DNA from: Candidatus Thorarchaeota archaeon MP8T_1
Lineage (GTDB): Archaea > Asgardarchaeota > Thorarchaeia > Thorarchaeales > Thorarchaeaceae
Reading direction: 5' to 3'
Length of the DNA stretch: 12,478 nt
Assembly: GCA_002825465.1 (NCBI GenBank)
Contig: PJER01000062.1
Span: 1-12,478 of the forward strand
Part shown: piece by piece, positions 1-5,996 of the stretch
Numbering within the stretch: position 1 is the stretch's first letter
How the letters are laid out: every line of letters starts with the position of its first letter
The notes under the pieces: generated by a model
Databases searched by the model: none
What the model saw: the letters and a program-made list of their open reading frames with translations, nothing else
Told to the model about the DNA's origin: nothing
Translations under genes and position numbers: made by a program

Positions 1-116
1 TCCCTCACAGCATCCTGCGCCTTAAGATTGAGCTCAAATAGAATGCTTGTGTAGATAATGGCATCCTCTACAGAAGTACTGCTTTTCTTCTTAGAGCTGG
101 GTAGTTCATTTGCCAA
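1..116 (-). CDS. 5' end of a hypothetical protein (runs off left edge)
   Basis: A reading frame on the minus strand opens at a TTG (114-116) and stays open for 38 codons to the window edge. It begins MANELPSSKKKSSTSVEDAI and ends in NLKAQDAVR. The start is chosen because a perfect AGGAGG (125-130) lies 8 nt upstream, the same TTG plus strong Shine-Dalgarno arrangement used by three other genes here. The visible part is a Ser/Lys-rich N-terminus followed by what looks like the start of an amphipathic helix. No family can be recognised from so little. An alternative nearby ATG in another frame closes after 13 codons. Confidence 0.6.
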   Translation of the reverse strand, partial: MANELPSSKKKSSTSVEDAIIYTSILFELNLKAQDAVR

Positions 117-124
117 TCGAATGT

Positions 125-130
125 CCTCCT
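125..130 (-). promoter_or_regulatory. Shine-Dalgarno site AGGAGG
   Basis: AGGAGG on the minus strand, 8 nt before a TTG codon at 114-116. It decides the start of the gene leaving the left edge. Confidence 0.6.
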
Positions 131-279
131 GAAGGGAGTCTTACTCAAGAATGCATAGCCGAGCTGTTACTTAAGCGTACTTACGCCAAACGAAAGCCTC
201 GCTCTGCATGTTTTGCTTCAAAAGGCGTCTATTATGTGATAAAAAATACTCTATACACAAGAAAGGGACAATTAAGGCA

Positions 280-295
280 TTACAACTTGCTGTAA
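280..295. promoter_or_regulatory. Imperfect palindrome TTACAACTTGCTGTAA, possible operator
   Basis: A 16-bp element with 5-bp inverted arms (TTACA/TGTAA). It lies in the 180-bp gap between the winged-helix regulator gene and the next minus-strand gene, where I see no gene and no clear TATA box. It matches the perfect palindrome at 1995-2010 at 13 of 16 positions. Both lie near the regulator encoded at 311-685, so a shared binding site is possible. This is an inference from sequence likeness only. Confidence 0.3.
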
Positions 296-310
296 GATGA
301 AAATCCCAAA

Positions 311-685
311 TCATTCTTCAGCAGGACGAAATCGAATTTTACGACCATCTCGATACTTAACGACTTGACCATCCTCTGCAAGTATATTCAGAACTTCACT
401 AGTACGAGTTCTGGATTTACCCCACCTTTTTGCTAGTTCACTGGTAGTAAGACCACGATCAGCATTGTTCAGGAGATTTATGAGTCGATTCCAGCTCACA
501 TCTCCCTCAAGAGTGTTGGATGCATTAGCGAATATACTGTATTGCCCGCCTTCCAAAGGCGAAGTCCCAGAGGTCGACTCTAGCTGATTTGTAAGCTCAA
601 TGATTGTGTTCTTAAGACTGTAGACAGTCTTTTTGAGCTCCCGAACCTCTTTCTTCAATGTTTCAAAATCATCATTCTTAGACAC
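311..685 (-). CDS. Coiled-coil / winged-helix DNA-binding protein
   Basis: A 124-aa protein starting at GTG. The start is fixed by AGGAGGGG (691-698), 5 nt upstream, which overlaps the stop codon of the preceding gene. Residues about 5-38 form a charged heptad-like coiled coil (ETLKKEVRELKKTVYSLKNT), likely a dimerisation segment. Residues about 40-60 are a Gly/Ser linker. Residues about 62-124 form a winged helix: a first helix SWNRLINLLNNA, then LTTSELAKRWGKSRTRTSEVLN as helix-turn-helix, and a basic wing VVKYRDGRKIRFR. The fold supports DNA binding and transcriptional control, but the target is unknown. It is the second gene of a pair with the ORF at 698-1030, 12 nt apart, so the two probably act together. 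Repeats near the pair's promoter are candidate self-regulatory sites. No ligand-binding domain is visible. Confidence 0.85.
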   Translation of the reverse strand: MSKNDDFETLKKEVRELKKTVYSLKNTIIELTNQLESTSGTSPLEGGQYSIFANASNTLEGDVSWNRLINLLNNADRGLTTSELAKRWGKSRTRTSEVLNILAEDGQVVKYRDGRKIRFRPAEE

Positions 686-690
686 TTTAT

Positions 691-698
691 CCCCTCCT
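691..698 (-). promoter_or_regulatory. Shine-Dalgarno overlapping upstream stop codon
   Basis: AGGAGGGG on the minus strand, 5 nt before the GTG start at 683-685. Its first A is the last base of the TAA stop (698-700) of the preceding gene, an arrangement that favours translational coupling. Confidence 0.75.
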
Positions 699-1030
699 TA
701 CTTGATCTTCACATAATCGGCTCTGAATTCAATATAGTTTCTTCGTTTCTTCTTCTTCTCAAAACCCTCTTTGACTTCCGAAACCTCGAAGTCAAACTCC
801 TGAGATGGTTTATAGCGCTCCATCTTGTCAAGATTATTGCTTTCTTTATCCATATCACTTACAAGAACGTTGGCGCCATTTTCAATATGCACAGTTTCTC
901 TTGATTTTTCAGAGAGTCCTCCGCCGCTAGATTCAGTCATGTCGTAGCTGGACATATTTTCGTGAAGGATGTTTTCAATAATATCTCTGGTTTCTTTTGT
1001 GCACTGGTCCCGCTTATGCCGGTACGTCAT
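698..1030 (-). CDS. Small charged hypothetical protein, partner of the winged-helix gene
   Basis: A 110-aa protein from ATG at 1028-1030, starting MTYRHKRDQCTKETRDIIEN. I recognise no domain. The N-terminus contains a short helix (TKETRDIIENILHENM). The middle is polar and probably disordered (ESSGGGLSEKS). The C-terminus is highly basic (EKKKKRRNYIEFRADYVKIK), which could bind nucleic acid or a partner. No Shine-Dalgarno site precedes this ATG, and M26 (codon at 953-955) is an alternative start. The reading frame is open upstream to 1189, but that part overlaps trmI and has low-complexity shadow-like content, so it was not included. The stop codon merges with the ribosome-binding site of the next gene, making a two-gene operon. 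Confidence 0.6.
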   Translation of the reverse strand: MTYRHKRDQCTKETRDIIENILHENMSSYDMTESSGGGLSEKSRETVHIENGANVLVSDMDKESNNLDKMERYKPSQEFDFEVSEVKEGFEKKKKRRNYIEFRADYVKIK

Positions 1031-1035
1031 GATTA

Positions 1036-1065
1036 TCAACAACCGTCGACAACAATCGACAATAA
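1036..1065. repeat. Three tandem 10-bp direct repeats before the regulator operon
   Basis: Plus-strand units are TCAACAACCG, TCGACAACAA and TCGACAATAA, head to tail. They end 5 bp from the ATG of the 698-1030 gene and lie just downstream of a TATA-like box. A 10-bp period puts each unit on the same face of the helix, as expected of a cooperative operator. Confidence 0.5.
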
Positions 1066-1082
1066 AGATGGTTATGTAACTG

Positions 1083-1096
1083 CATTTAAGCCTTTG
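1083..1096 (-). promoter_or_regulatory. Putative archaeal promoter (BRE/TATA) for the 1030-311 operon
   Basis: The minus strand reads CAAAGGCTTAAATG: a purine-rich BRE-like stretch then a TATA-like CTTAAATG. The expected start of transcription, about 25 nt on, falls near 1062, at the edge of the 10-bp repeats. Judged by eye only. Confidence 0.4.
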
Positions 1097-1098
1097 TT

Positions 1099-1118
1099 TT
1101 GCGCCACGTTGCGCCGAC
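1099..1118. repeat. Two tandem 10-bp repeats TTGCGCCACG / TTGCGCCGAC
   Basis: Two adjacent 10-bp units sharing their first seven bases. They lie immediately upstream of the TATA-like box of the regulator operon and outside trmI. Their position fits an upstream activator or repressor site. Confidence 0.4.
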
Positions 1119-1128
1119 TGCTTCTTTG

Positions 1129-1911
1129 CTAGTCTTGTTTTGCCATGCTTCTTGCAAAGGTCATGTACCCGGTATGGCCAACCATCCAAGTCGTGGGTCG
1201 AGTTTTATTCTCTCTCACCATGATCTCACGCTCGAAAATCTCTAGGGTCTTGATCATTCCCCACTTTCCATCACTAGCAAGTGCAGTACACGTCTTCATG
1301 ACCTGTTCTATTGTGGGACTATAACTTACAAAATGATGACTTGATTTGAGTACTCTATGTGCCTCATCGACAAGCTCCCAGGGTGTTGCAAGGTCTAAAA
1401 CGACTGCATCGACATCTTCCTCCTTGATGCCTTGTAGAATGTCTTGGTTATACTGAGTCACATTTTCAGTCAGTCCGAATTTCTCAAGATTCTTCTTTGC
1501 TCCTTGAAACATGTCTTCTCGAATCTCATATGTATACACATGACCTGTTGGACCGACGGCCCGCGCTAAAATGCCTGTGAGCGCACCTGAACCTGTACCT
1601 GATTCAACTACACGAGAGCCGGCTCCAATCCCGGCCTCCACTAGAATGACTCCTGCATCCTTTGGGTAGATGATTTGCGTGTTTCGACCCATTGCAATTT
1701 GAATGTCTGTTGGGCTTGGTCGATGAATTTGAAAAATGACACCTGAGTGGCTCTCGATTTTGAGTCCATAGGGCTTGCCAATGATGTCGTCGTATTTGAT
1801 GAGTCCTCTGTTTGAGTGGAAGCTTTCCCCAGCTTGGACCCTACGAATCCAATATCGTTTGTTATCGAGAAAGATGTAGATGAAACTGTCATCCTGAATC
1901 AGATCTTGCAT
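1129..1911 (-). CDS. trmI: tRNA (adenine-N1)-methyltransferase TrmI
   Basis: A 260-aa class I SAM methyltransferase that makes m1A at position 57/58 in the T-loop of tRNA. In the family it acts as a homotetramer. Residues 1-80 form the N-terminal beta domain (GRNTQIIYPKDAG is the typical lead into the catalytic domain). Motif I is VVESGTGSGALT (101-112), and the acidic ribose-binding residue is E129 in YTYEI. The catalytic motif is VLDLATPW (171-178), corresponding to the family's DLPxPW, with Pro replaced by Ala in this copy. The C-terminus TRPTTWMVGHTGYM is characteristic. Length is normal for archaeal TrmI. The start is an ATG without a visible Shine-Dalgarno site. The gene is divergent from the HerA-like gene and lies 98 bp upstream of the small regulator operon. 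Confidence 0.93.
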   Translation of the reverse strand: MQDLIQDDSFIYIFLDNKRYWIRRVQAGESFHSNRGLIKYDDIIGKPYGLKIESHSGVIFQIHRPSPTDIQIAMGRNTQIIYPKDAGVILVEAGIGAGSRVVESGTGSGALTGILARAVGPTGHVYTYEIREDMFQGAKKNLEKFGLTENVTQYNQDILQGIKEEDVDAVVLDLATPWELVDEAHRVLKSSHHFVSYSPTIEQVMKTCTALASDGKWGMIKTLEIFEREIMVRENKTRPTTWMVGHTGYMTFARSMAKQD

Positions 1912-1994
1912 GGTCTGTTCACTATTTTGATTGCGTTTTGAGTCTTGCTGAGCTTACACTACAACTCCTTTCACTGCTATTCTTCGACCTTGAA

Positions 1995-2010
1995 TTACAA
2001 GATGTTGTAA
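1995..2010. promoter_or_regulatory. Perfect palindrome TTACAA-N4-TTGTAA, possible operator
   Basis: A 16-bp element with 6-bp perfect arms in the 197-bp divergent region between trmI and the HerA-like gene, about 60 bp upstream of the latter's TATA-like box. It resembles the element at 280-295. The arms are too short and AT-rich for a convincing terminator, so a dimeric regulator site is more likely. Confidence 0.4.
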
Positions 2011-2064
2011 AAGATTGATTTTTCTTTGCTAAAGCCGAATAGCGCCTTGTACACCTATCAAGCT

Positions 2065-2075
2065 AAACTTTATCC
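2065..2075 (+). promoter_or_regulatory. Putative TATA box for the HerA-like gene
   Basis: AAACTTTATCC, centred about 39 nt before the TTG start. An almost identical AAACTTATATC sits at the same distance before the gene starting at 5838, which supports both. The predicted leader is only 10-15 nt and contains the Shine-Dalgarno site. Confidence 0.45.
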
Positions 2076-2096
2076 GAAGTCAAGGCTGAGTCGTCC

Positions 2097-2103
2097 GGAG
2101 GTG
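2097..2103 (+). promoter_or_regulatory. Shine-Dalgarno site GGAGGTG before a TTG start
   Basis: GGAGGTG, 5 nt before TTG at 2109-2111. It decides the start in favour of TTG. Confidence 0.75.
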
Positions 2104-2108
2104 CACAA

Positions 2109-4331
2109 TTGAACGAACCGGGAAATCAAGACACGCCAGATGATGAAGATCCCGAAAGTCCAGAAGATTCAGATAGACCAATCGATCTACTTCCTAAATC
2201 TGTATTGCCATACCACCCTCGTGTAGGCGATCCCCTCGACCTACATATTGATCTCAGTGTAGGAGTTGTCCTCGGCCGCTCTGACTCATTCCATCGAAAA
2301 TACCATACAGTGGGTGTTGGAATGATTGGAGGTGTTACAGAGTCTTCCGATGATGTGCTTACATCTCTTATGGGAATGCCTGTGAATCTTGATTTGATGA
2401 GCCCCCATGTGATGTTTGTCGCAGGCAAGAGAGGTTCAGGGAAGAGCTACACGTTAGGCATCATTGCAGAAGAGCTTGCTTTGGCTATGGAACGCAGAGA
2501 GATTGAAGTGGCCGCAGTCGTTGTCGACACTGTTGATGTCTTCCGACAGATGGTAGATGCAAATGATGATCAGACTGATCTCTTGAAAAAATGGGGTTAT
2601 GAAGCAAAAGGGTTTCCAGTGAATGTCTATATCCCTCGAAGAACCTATGTGGGACTTCCTGATGAGGTGAAGAAAAAAGCTCGACTCTTTCCATTGTCAA
2701 TCGGTCCCCGCGAACTCTCCGTTTCTGACTGGGGGTATGTGCTGGAGAAAGGTGGATCACTGAGTACGGCTATGGAGAATTTGATAGGTGAGACTTTGGA
2801 TGCTGTTCGACGGGGTTACACTGTTGAATCGGGAGAGCATGTGCAGCTGAAACGTGATTTCAGCATCAAGGACATGATTCATTGTATTGAATCGAATCCA
2901 ACAATTGTAGAGTTCTATAAACCCGCCTCAAGAACTGCGCTCGTCCAGAGGTTACGGAGAGCGGATAGGTTGGGAGTCTTCCACCCTGGTGGAACTAGTG
3001 CACAGGACCTCGCAATTGCTGGACAAATCACAGTCATTGACGTAGCGCCTCTTGGATCTGATGCTGAGGCAGTACTTGCGATTCTAACAAATATGCTATG
3101 CAGACAAGTCTTGACTTATCGAATGGCTTGGACTGACGAGGGCACTAGTGCGAGAGAAGAATTACCTCCTACATGGCTCATTATTGATGAAGCACACACA
3201 CTTGTCCCGCGCTCAGGAGCCACTCCTGCAAAGGATGCGATTGTTGGCTATGCAAAGCTGGGTCGACGATTTGGATGTAGTCTTGTCCTTTGTACGCAGC
3301 AGCCGTCAGCTGTTTCAGATGATGCAATATCACAGGCTGATATCATCATCTCTCACGCGTTATCCCATGATAATGACATCCGAGCTCTCCAGCAACGAGC
3401 ACCTGCAGTTATGGTTGAACAATTCCGCGATAAGGTATTCATTAGCAGTCTGCCCAGGGGAGTTGCCTTGGTTTTCGATCAAGCTACAGAGAACAAACGA
3501 GGATTCATCATGCAGGTTCGTCCGCGACTCTCACAACATGGCGGTACGGATCGCTTATCTGGTCTATTCGAAGCAGTCAAGCTCCTGATTCCCGAAGAAC
3601 TGGAAGAAATCACCGGGGAGTCAGAAACAGAAGAAATGCCAAAAGCAATCGAATCTACTGAAACGCTAGAGGAGGAGTATAAGGAATCTGAAGAGGCTTT
3701 TGCTGAGGACTTACCGGAAGTCCCGAGGCCTCCGCTGAAGTTGAGCAAAGAGGACTGGTCGATTCTAGATGAATGGATGAGAGACTATGTCAAGACTCTC
3801 TTTGAACAACAAAAGCAGGATTTCACAATCACAAATGATCCATCTCCTCATCTCGAGGAACCTGCTGCTGAAGAAGTTGCACCACCTGAAGTCGAGATTG
3901 AAACAATCGCTGTATCTGATATTGATCCATCCAAGGTATTGGTAAAGAGATTTGGTCCTGTTTCGAAAGAGCTTCTCTCAAAAGCAACGATGAGGAAGTT
4001 ATTGTACAGCCCTGCTTCACACGACTTTCTTTTCACATCTGAGAACGACTGCCGCGAATCTATAGTGGTGGAACGTGAAGAAGCAGATGTATTAGAGATG
4101 ATACGGTGGGTGGCTGGTGGTATAAGTTCAACAGGAATGGAGCTTGAGCAGCTAATTCATGAGGATGGTTTCACATTCGTCTGTTTTAGAAGAGAGGGTG
4201 TACGAGTATCATTTTCTGTTGGCGTAAGCCAGTCATATTTGAGCTTACCCATCGTCGTTGTTGGTGTTGAGAAGAGGAAGGTCATCTCCATAGCAGATAA
4301 GATTAGGTCAGTTCTTCATACCCAAGAATAA
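2109..4331 (+). CDS. HerA-like (DUF87 family) P-loop ATPase with novel C-terminal extension
   Basis: A 740-aa protein of the HerA/FtsK group of ring-forming ATPases, which usually translocate DNA. Residues 1-25 are acidic and disordered. Residues about 40-95 are a short beta-rich lead that may be a reduced HAS-barrel. Walker A is GKRGSGKS (106-113), Walker B is WLIIDEAH (356-363), and the sensor-like LCTQQPS is at 394-400. An Arg-rich stretch (RTALVQRLRRADR) lies at 275-287. The ATPase core ends near 490. An acidic Glu-rich linker (about 495-540) leads to a helix (LSKEDWSILDEWMRDYVKTL), a second linker, and an unrecognised alpha/beta domain (about 600-740). Classical archaeal HerA is about 500 aa and sits beside nurA, mre11 and rad50; none of these is present here. 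The gene may therefore be a HerA paralogue with its own role. The small gene downstream looks co-transcribed. Confidence 0.85.
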   Translation: MNEPGNQDTPDDEDPESPEDSDRPIDLLPKSVLPYHPRVGDPLDLHIDLSVGVVLGRSDSFHRKYHTVGVGMIGGVTESSDDVLTSLMGMPVNLDLMSPHVMFVAGKRGSGKSYTLGIIAEELALAMERREIEVAAVVVDTVDVFRQMVDANDDQTDLLKKWGYEAKGFPVNVYIPRRTYVGLPDEVKKKARLFPLSIGPRELSVSDWGYVLEKGGSLSTAMENLIGETLDAVRRGYTVESGEHVQLKRDFSIKDMIHCIESNPTIVEFYKPASRTALVQRLRRADRLGVFHPGGTSAQDLAIAGQITVIDVAPLGSDAEAVLAILTNMLCRQVLTYRMAWTDEGTSAREELPPTWLIIDEAHTLVPRSGATPAKDAIVGYAKLGRRFGCSLVLCTQQPSAVSDDAISQADIIISHALSHDNDIRALQQRAPAVMVEQFRDKVFISSLPRGVALVFDQATENKRGFIMQVRPRLSQHGGTDRLSGLFEAVKLLIPEELEEITGESETEEMPKAIESTETLEEEYKESEEAFAEDLPEVPRPPLKLSKEDWSILDEWMRDYVKTLFEQQKQDFTITNDPSPHLEEPAAEEVAPPEVEIETIAVSDIDPSKVLVKRFGPVSKELLSKATMRKLLYSPASHDFLFTSENDCRESIVVEREEADVLEMIRWVAGGISSTGMELEQLIHEDGFTFVCFRREGVRVSFSVGVSQSYLSLPIVVVGVEKRKVISIADKIRSVLHTQE

Positions 4332-4377
4332 ATCACAGTCGCGTAGCACAATGCTTGCTCTTATAAGGAGAAGAGAG

Positions 4378-4761
4378 ATGTGCGATTTGGTGCGCATAAG
4401 CATGAGCAAGGACAATATTCGACCACCGGTGAATATGAAGATAGCTTCAATGATTGATTTAGCCAGGATGCTTGTTTCTTGGTCGCAAAGGGAACGACCT
4501 GCTAGTATGCTCTACTTCGAGCACGAGGGCAAGCATATCTATGGGACTCTAATCTCTAATCATGGATACTATGAGATGTATGGACTGCCTCTCTGGGTTC
4601 ATGCAGAGGGCGATGGACCTCCAAAAGGCAATTTTATTGCATACAAGGGCAGACCAAAAGAGGCTCTCGAGTTCGTTGATTCCTTTGCTGATTCTGAGCC
4701 TATGACAGTCTTTCTACCTATTATCAGGCTTGCAGAAAAACTGGACATACTCAACATGTAG
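4378..4761 (+). CDS. Hypothetical 127-aa protein downstream of the HerA-like ATPase
   Basis: The start is the ATG at 4378, because AGGAG (4366-4370) lies 7 nt upstream. An earlier in-frame ATG at 4351 has no such site. The gene follows the HerA-like stop by 46 bp on the same strand, so co-transcription is likely. No family is recognised. The order seen is a short basic N-terminus, a helix (KIASMIDLARMLVSW), a beta-rich middle (SMLYFEHEGKHIYGTLIS), YGLPLWVHAEGDG, and C-terminal helices. The helix, two strands, YxLPLWV-type strand, helix order resembles the last 80 residues of the HerA-like protein (SYLSLPIVVVGV), so the two may share a fold. That is a visual impression. There are no membrane segments or signal peptide. 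Confidence 0.75.
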   Translation: MCDLVRISMSKDNIRPPVNMKIASMIDLARMLVSWSQRERPASMLYFEHEGKHIYGTLISNHGYYEMYGLPLWVHAEGDGPPKGNFIAYKGRPKEALEFVDSFADSEPMTVFLPIIRLAEKLDILNM

Positions 4762-4765
4762 TTCA

Positions 4766-4808
4766 AACTCTACAGAACCAATCCTATGCACTTGATTTCA
4801 ATAGAGTT
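4766..4808. other. Convergent gene junction with a 7-bp inverted repeat
   Basis: AACTCTA (4766-4772) and TAGAGTT (4802-4808) are perfect complements flanking 29 nt between two convergent genes. They could form a bidirectional stem at the 3' ends, but the loop is long and no T-run follows on the plus strand. Support is weak. Confidence 0.2.
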
Positions 4809-5838
4809 CTCTCGATGATGCTCTAAGATAACTCACAGTTGCCAGTGCAGCATAGACAATGAATGCAAGAAGAATAATCGAGGTCTTCAGGATGAAGTCT
4901 GTTCTGTTAAAGAGCTCGACTACAAGAAATAGACCGATAACGATTATGTTAGTTGCTCCGCCTATTGTTGTGTCGCCCTTGACTTTAAGTGCCATCTTAA
5001 CAAGCACCATGATGGCTACAATCCCAAGTGATATCCAGTTGATATAATTCTGGAAGAGGAATGAAAGATCTAGGAATGGGAGAACTCCAATTGGTGTGGG
5101 AATTGGAGGCAGGTACATTACCAAGAAAATGACAAAGATGATGAACTCTCCAATTCTAATCCAGGCTGTTGGTGTTTTTGTGTAAACTTCCCCGTAGAGA
5201 CCTCTATCATACTCTTGTGCACCATAGTAGATGAAATACACAGGAGCTCCAAAGCTGAGAGCATTCACAAGGCACTGTGCAAAGCCATATGCTACATCCA
5301 ACCAGAAGTCAGTCCACGTCTGAAGAATAGTTTCCCAGACAGCTATATACCCCGGGATGAACTCCAGCATGACAAAAGCTGGCAAAATACAGAGGGCAAT
5401 AGCAACGATAATCCCTAATACAGCTGCAGGTTTTCCTCCCCCCAACTTACCTAGACCAATAAGATAGAAGACATGACCAGCAACAATAAGCCCTTCAACA
5501 ATCGCTATGACCGGTGTTGCCATAGGAAGCACGAACAACATCAAGACAAAGAGCGCATTTGCTCCATAGAAGATTCTCCATCTGAGTGGCACTGCTGTGA
5601 TAGTTTCATCCATTATGTGAATAGTATTCGCGAGTCTGTACCGTTGGTAGTATATTGTGCCTACCCAAGGAGCTGAAAAGACTGTTGGCGCTGCGAGATA
5701 ATGAAATAATACATTGAGGCCAGGATCCGAGAAAGGCGTCATCTCTGGTATGAACAGCATAAGCAAGAAGAAATAGATAGGGCCAACAATGGCCATCAGA
5801 ACAACAGTCACCCTTGATAATAACCAATCGGGACTCAA
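4798..5838 (-). CDS. Multi-spanning membrane protein of unknown function
   Basis: A 346-aa, strongly hydrophobic protein from TTG at 5836-5838. The start is supported by GGAGAGG (5844-5850), 5 nt upstream. I count about 9-10 likely membrane helices, roughly at residues 9-30, 43-62, 90-107, 108-127, 137-160, 185-205, 230-246, 265-285, 295-312 and 317-338. Short charged loops include YYQRYRLANTIHIMDE and GAQEYDRGLYGEVYTKTPTA, and the protein ends RASSRELY. There is no soluble domain, no cleavable signal peptide and no motif I can tie to a transporter, flippase or enzyme family. It stands alone: convergent with the small gene at 4378-4761 and divergent from pyrF. It could be a transporter or a membrane-organising protein; I cannot tell which. 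Confidence 0.8.
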   Translation of the reverse strand: MSPDWLLSRVTVVLMAIVGPIYFFLLMLFIPEMTPFSDPGLNVLFHYLAAPTVFSAPWVGTIYYQRYRLANTIHIMDETITAVPLRWRIFYGANALFVLMLFVLPMATPVIAIVEGLIVAGHVFYLIGLGKLGGGKPAAVLGIIVAIALCILPAFVMLEFIPGYIAVWETILQTWTDFWLDVAYGFAQCLVNALSFGAPVYFIYYGAQEYDRGLYGEVYTKTPTAWIRIGEFIIFVIFLVMYLPPIPTPIGVLPFLDLSFLFQNYINWISLGIVAIMVLVKMALKVKGDTTIGGATNIIVIGLFLVVELFNRTDFILKTSIILLAFIVYAALATVSYLRASSRELY

Positions 5839-5843
5839 TCTTG

Positions 5844-5850
5844 CCTCTCC
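5844..5850 (-). promoter_or_regulatory. Shine-Dalgarno site GGAGAGG before a TTG start
   Basis: GGAGAGG on the minus strand, 5 nt before TTG at 5836-5838. It supports the non-ATG start of the membrane protein. Confidence 0.6.
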
Positions 5851-5871
5851 AACATTCCAAATAGATGAGTC

Positions 5872-5884
5872 TGATATAAGTTTG
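5872..5884 (-). promoter_or_regulatory. Putative TATA box for the membrane-protein gene
   Basis: The minus strand reads AAACTTATATCAG, centred about 38 nt before the TTG start. It closely matches the AAACTTTATCC box before the HerA-like gene, with the same spacing. Confidence 0.45.
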
Positions 5885-5913
5885 CGGTGCTGGTATGCTC
5901 AGAAAAGAGCGAA

Positions 5914-5928
5914 CGATAATTTATTTGG
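5914..5928 (+). promoter_or_regulatory. Putative promoter for pyrF
   Basis: CGATAATTTATTTGG: an AT-rich TATA-like element (TTTATTTG) about 70 nt upstream of the chosen pyrF start, leaving a leader of about 45-50 nt. Judged by eye only. Confidence 0.35.
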
Positions 5929-5996
5929 ACGCATCGCATTGAAATGGGTAACATCCCGTTGCACTGAGGGGTCATCGGGATTAAGGAGTGATCCAT

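Noticed and set aside
110..295. Plus-strand open frame of 61 codons from a TTG
   Set aside because: It has no Shine-Dalgarno site, its composition is unlike a protein family, and it overlaps the minus-strand gene start and its ribosome-binding site at 114-130.
1036..1065. Short CRISPR-like or minisatellite array
   Set aside because: The units are only 10 bp, contiguous and without spacers. An operator-like repeat is a better reading.
1031..1189. N-terminal extension of the small charged protein up to an ATG at 1189
   Set aside because: It overlaps the 3' end of trmI on the same strand, would run through the likely promoter and repeats, and reads as out-of-frame sequence.
2109..4331. Canonical HerA of the HerA-NurA end-resection complex
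   Set aside because: There is no nurA, mre11 or rad50 beside it and the protein is about 240 residues longer than usual, so only a family-level call is made.
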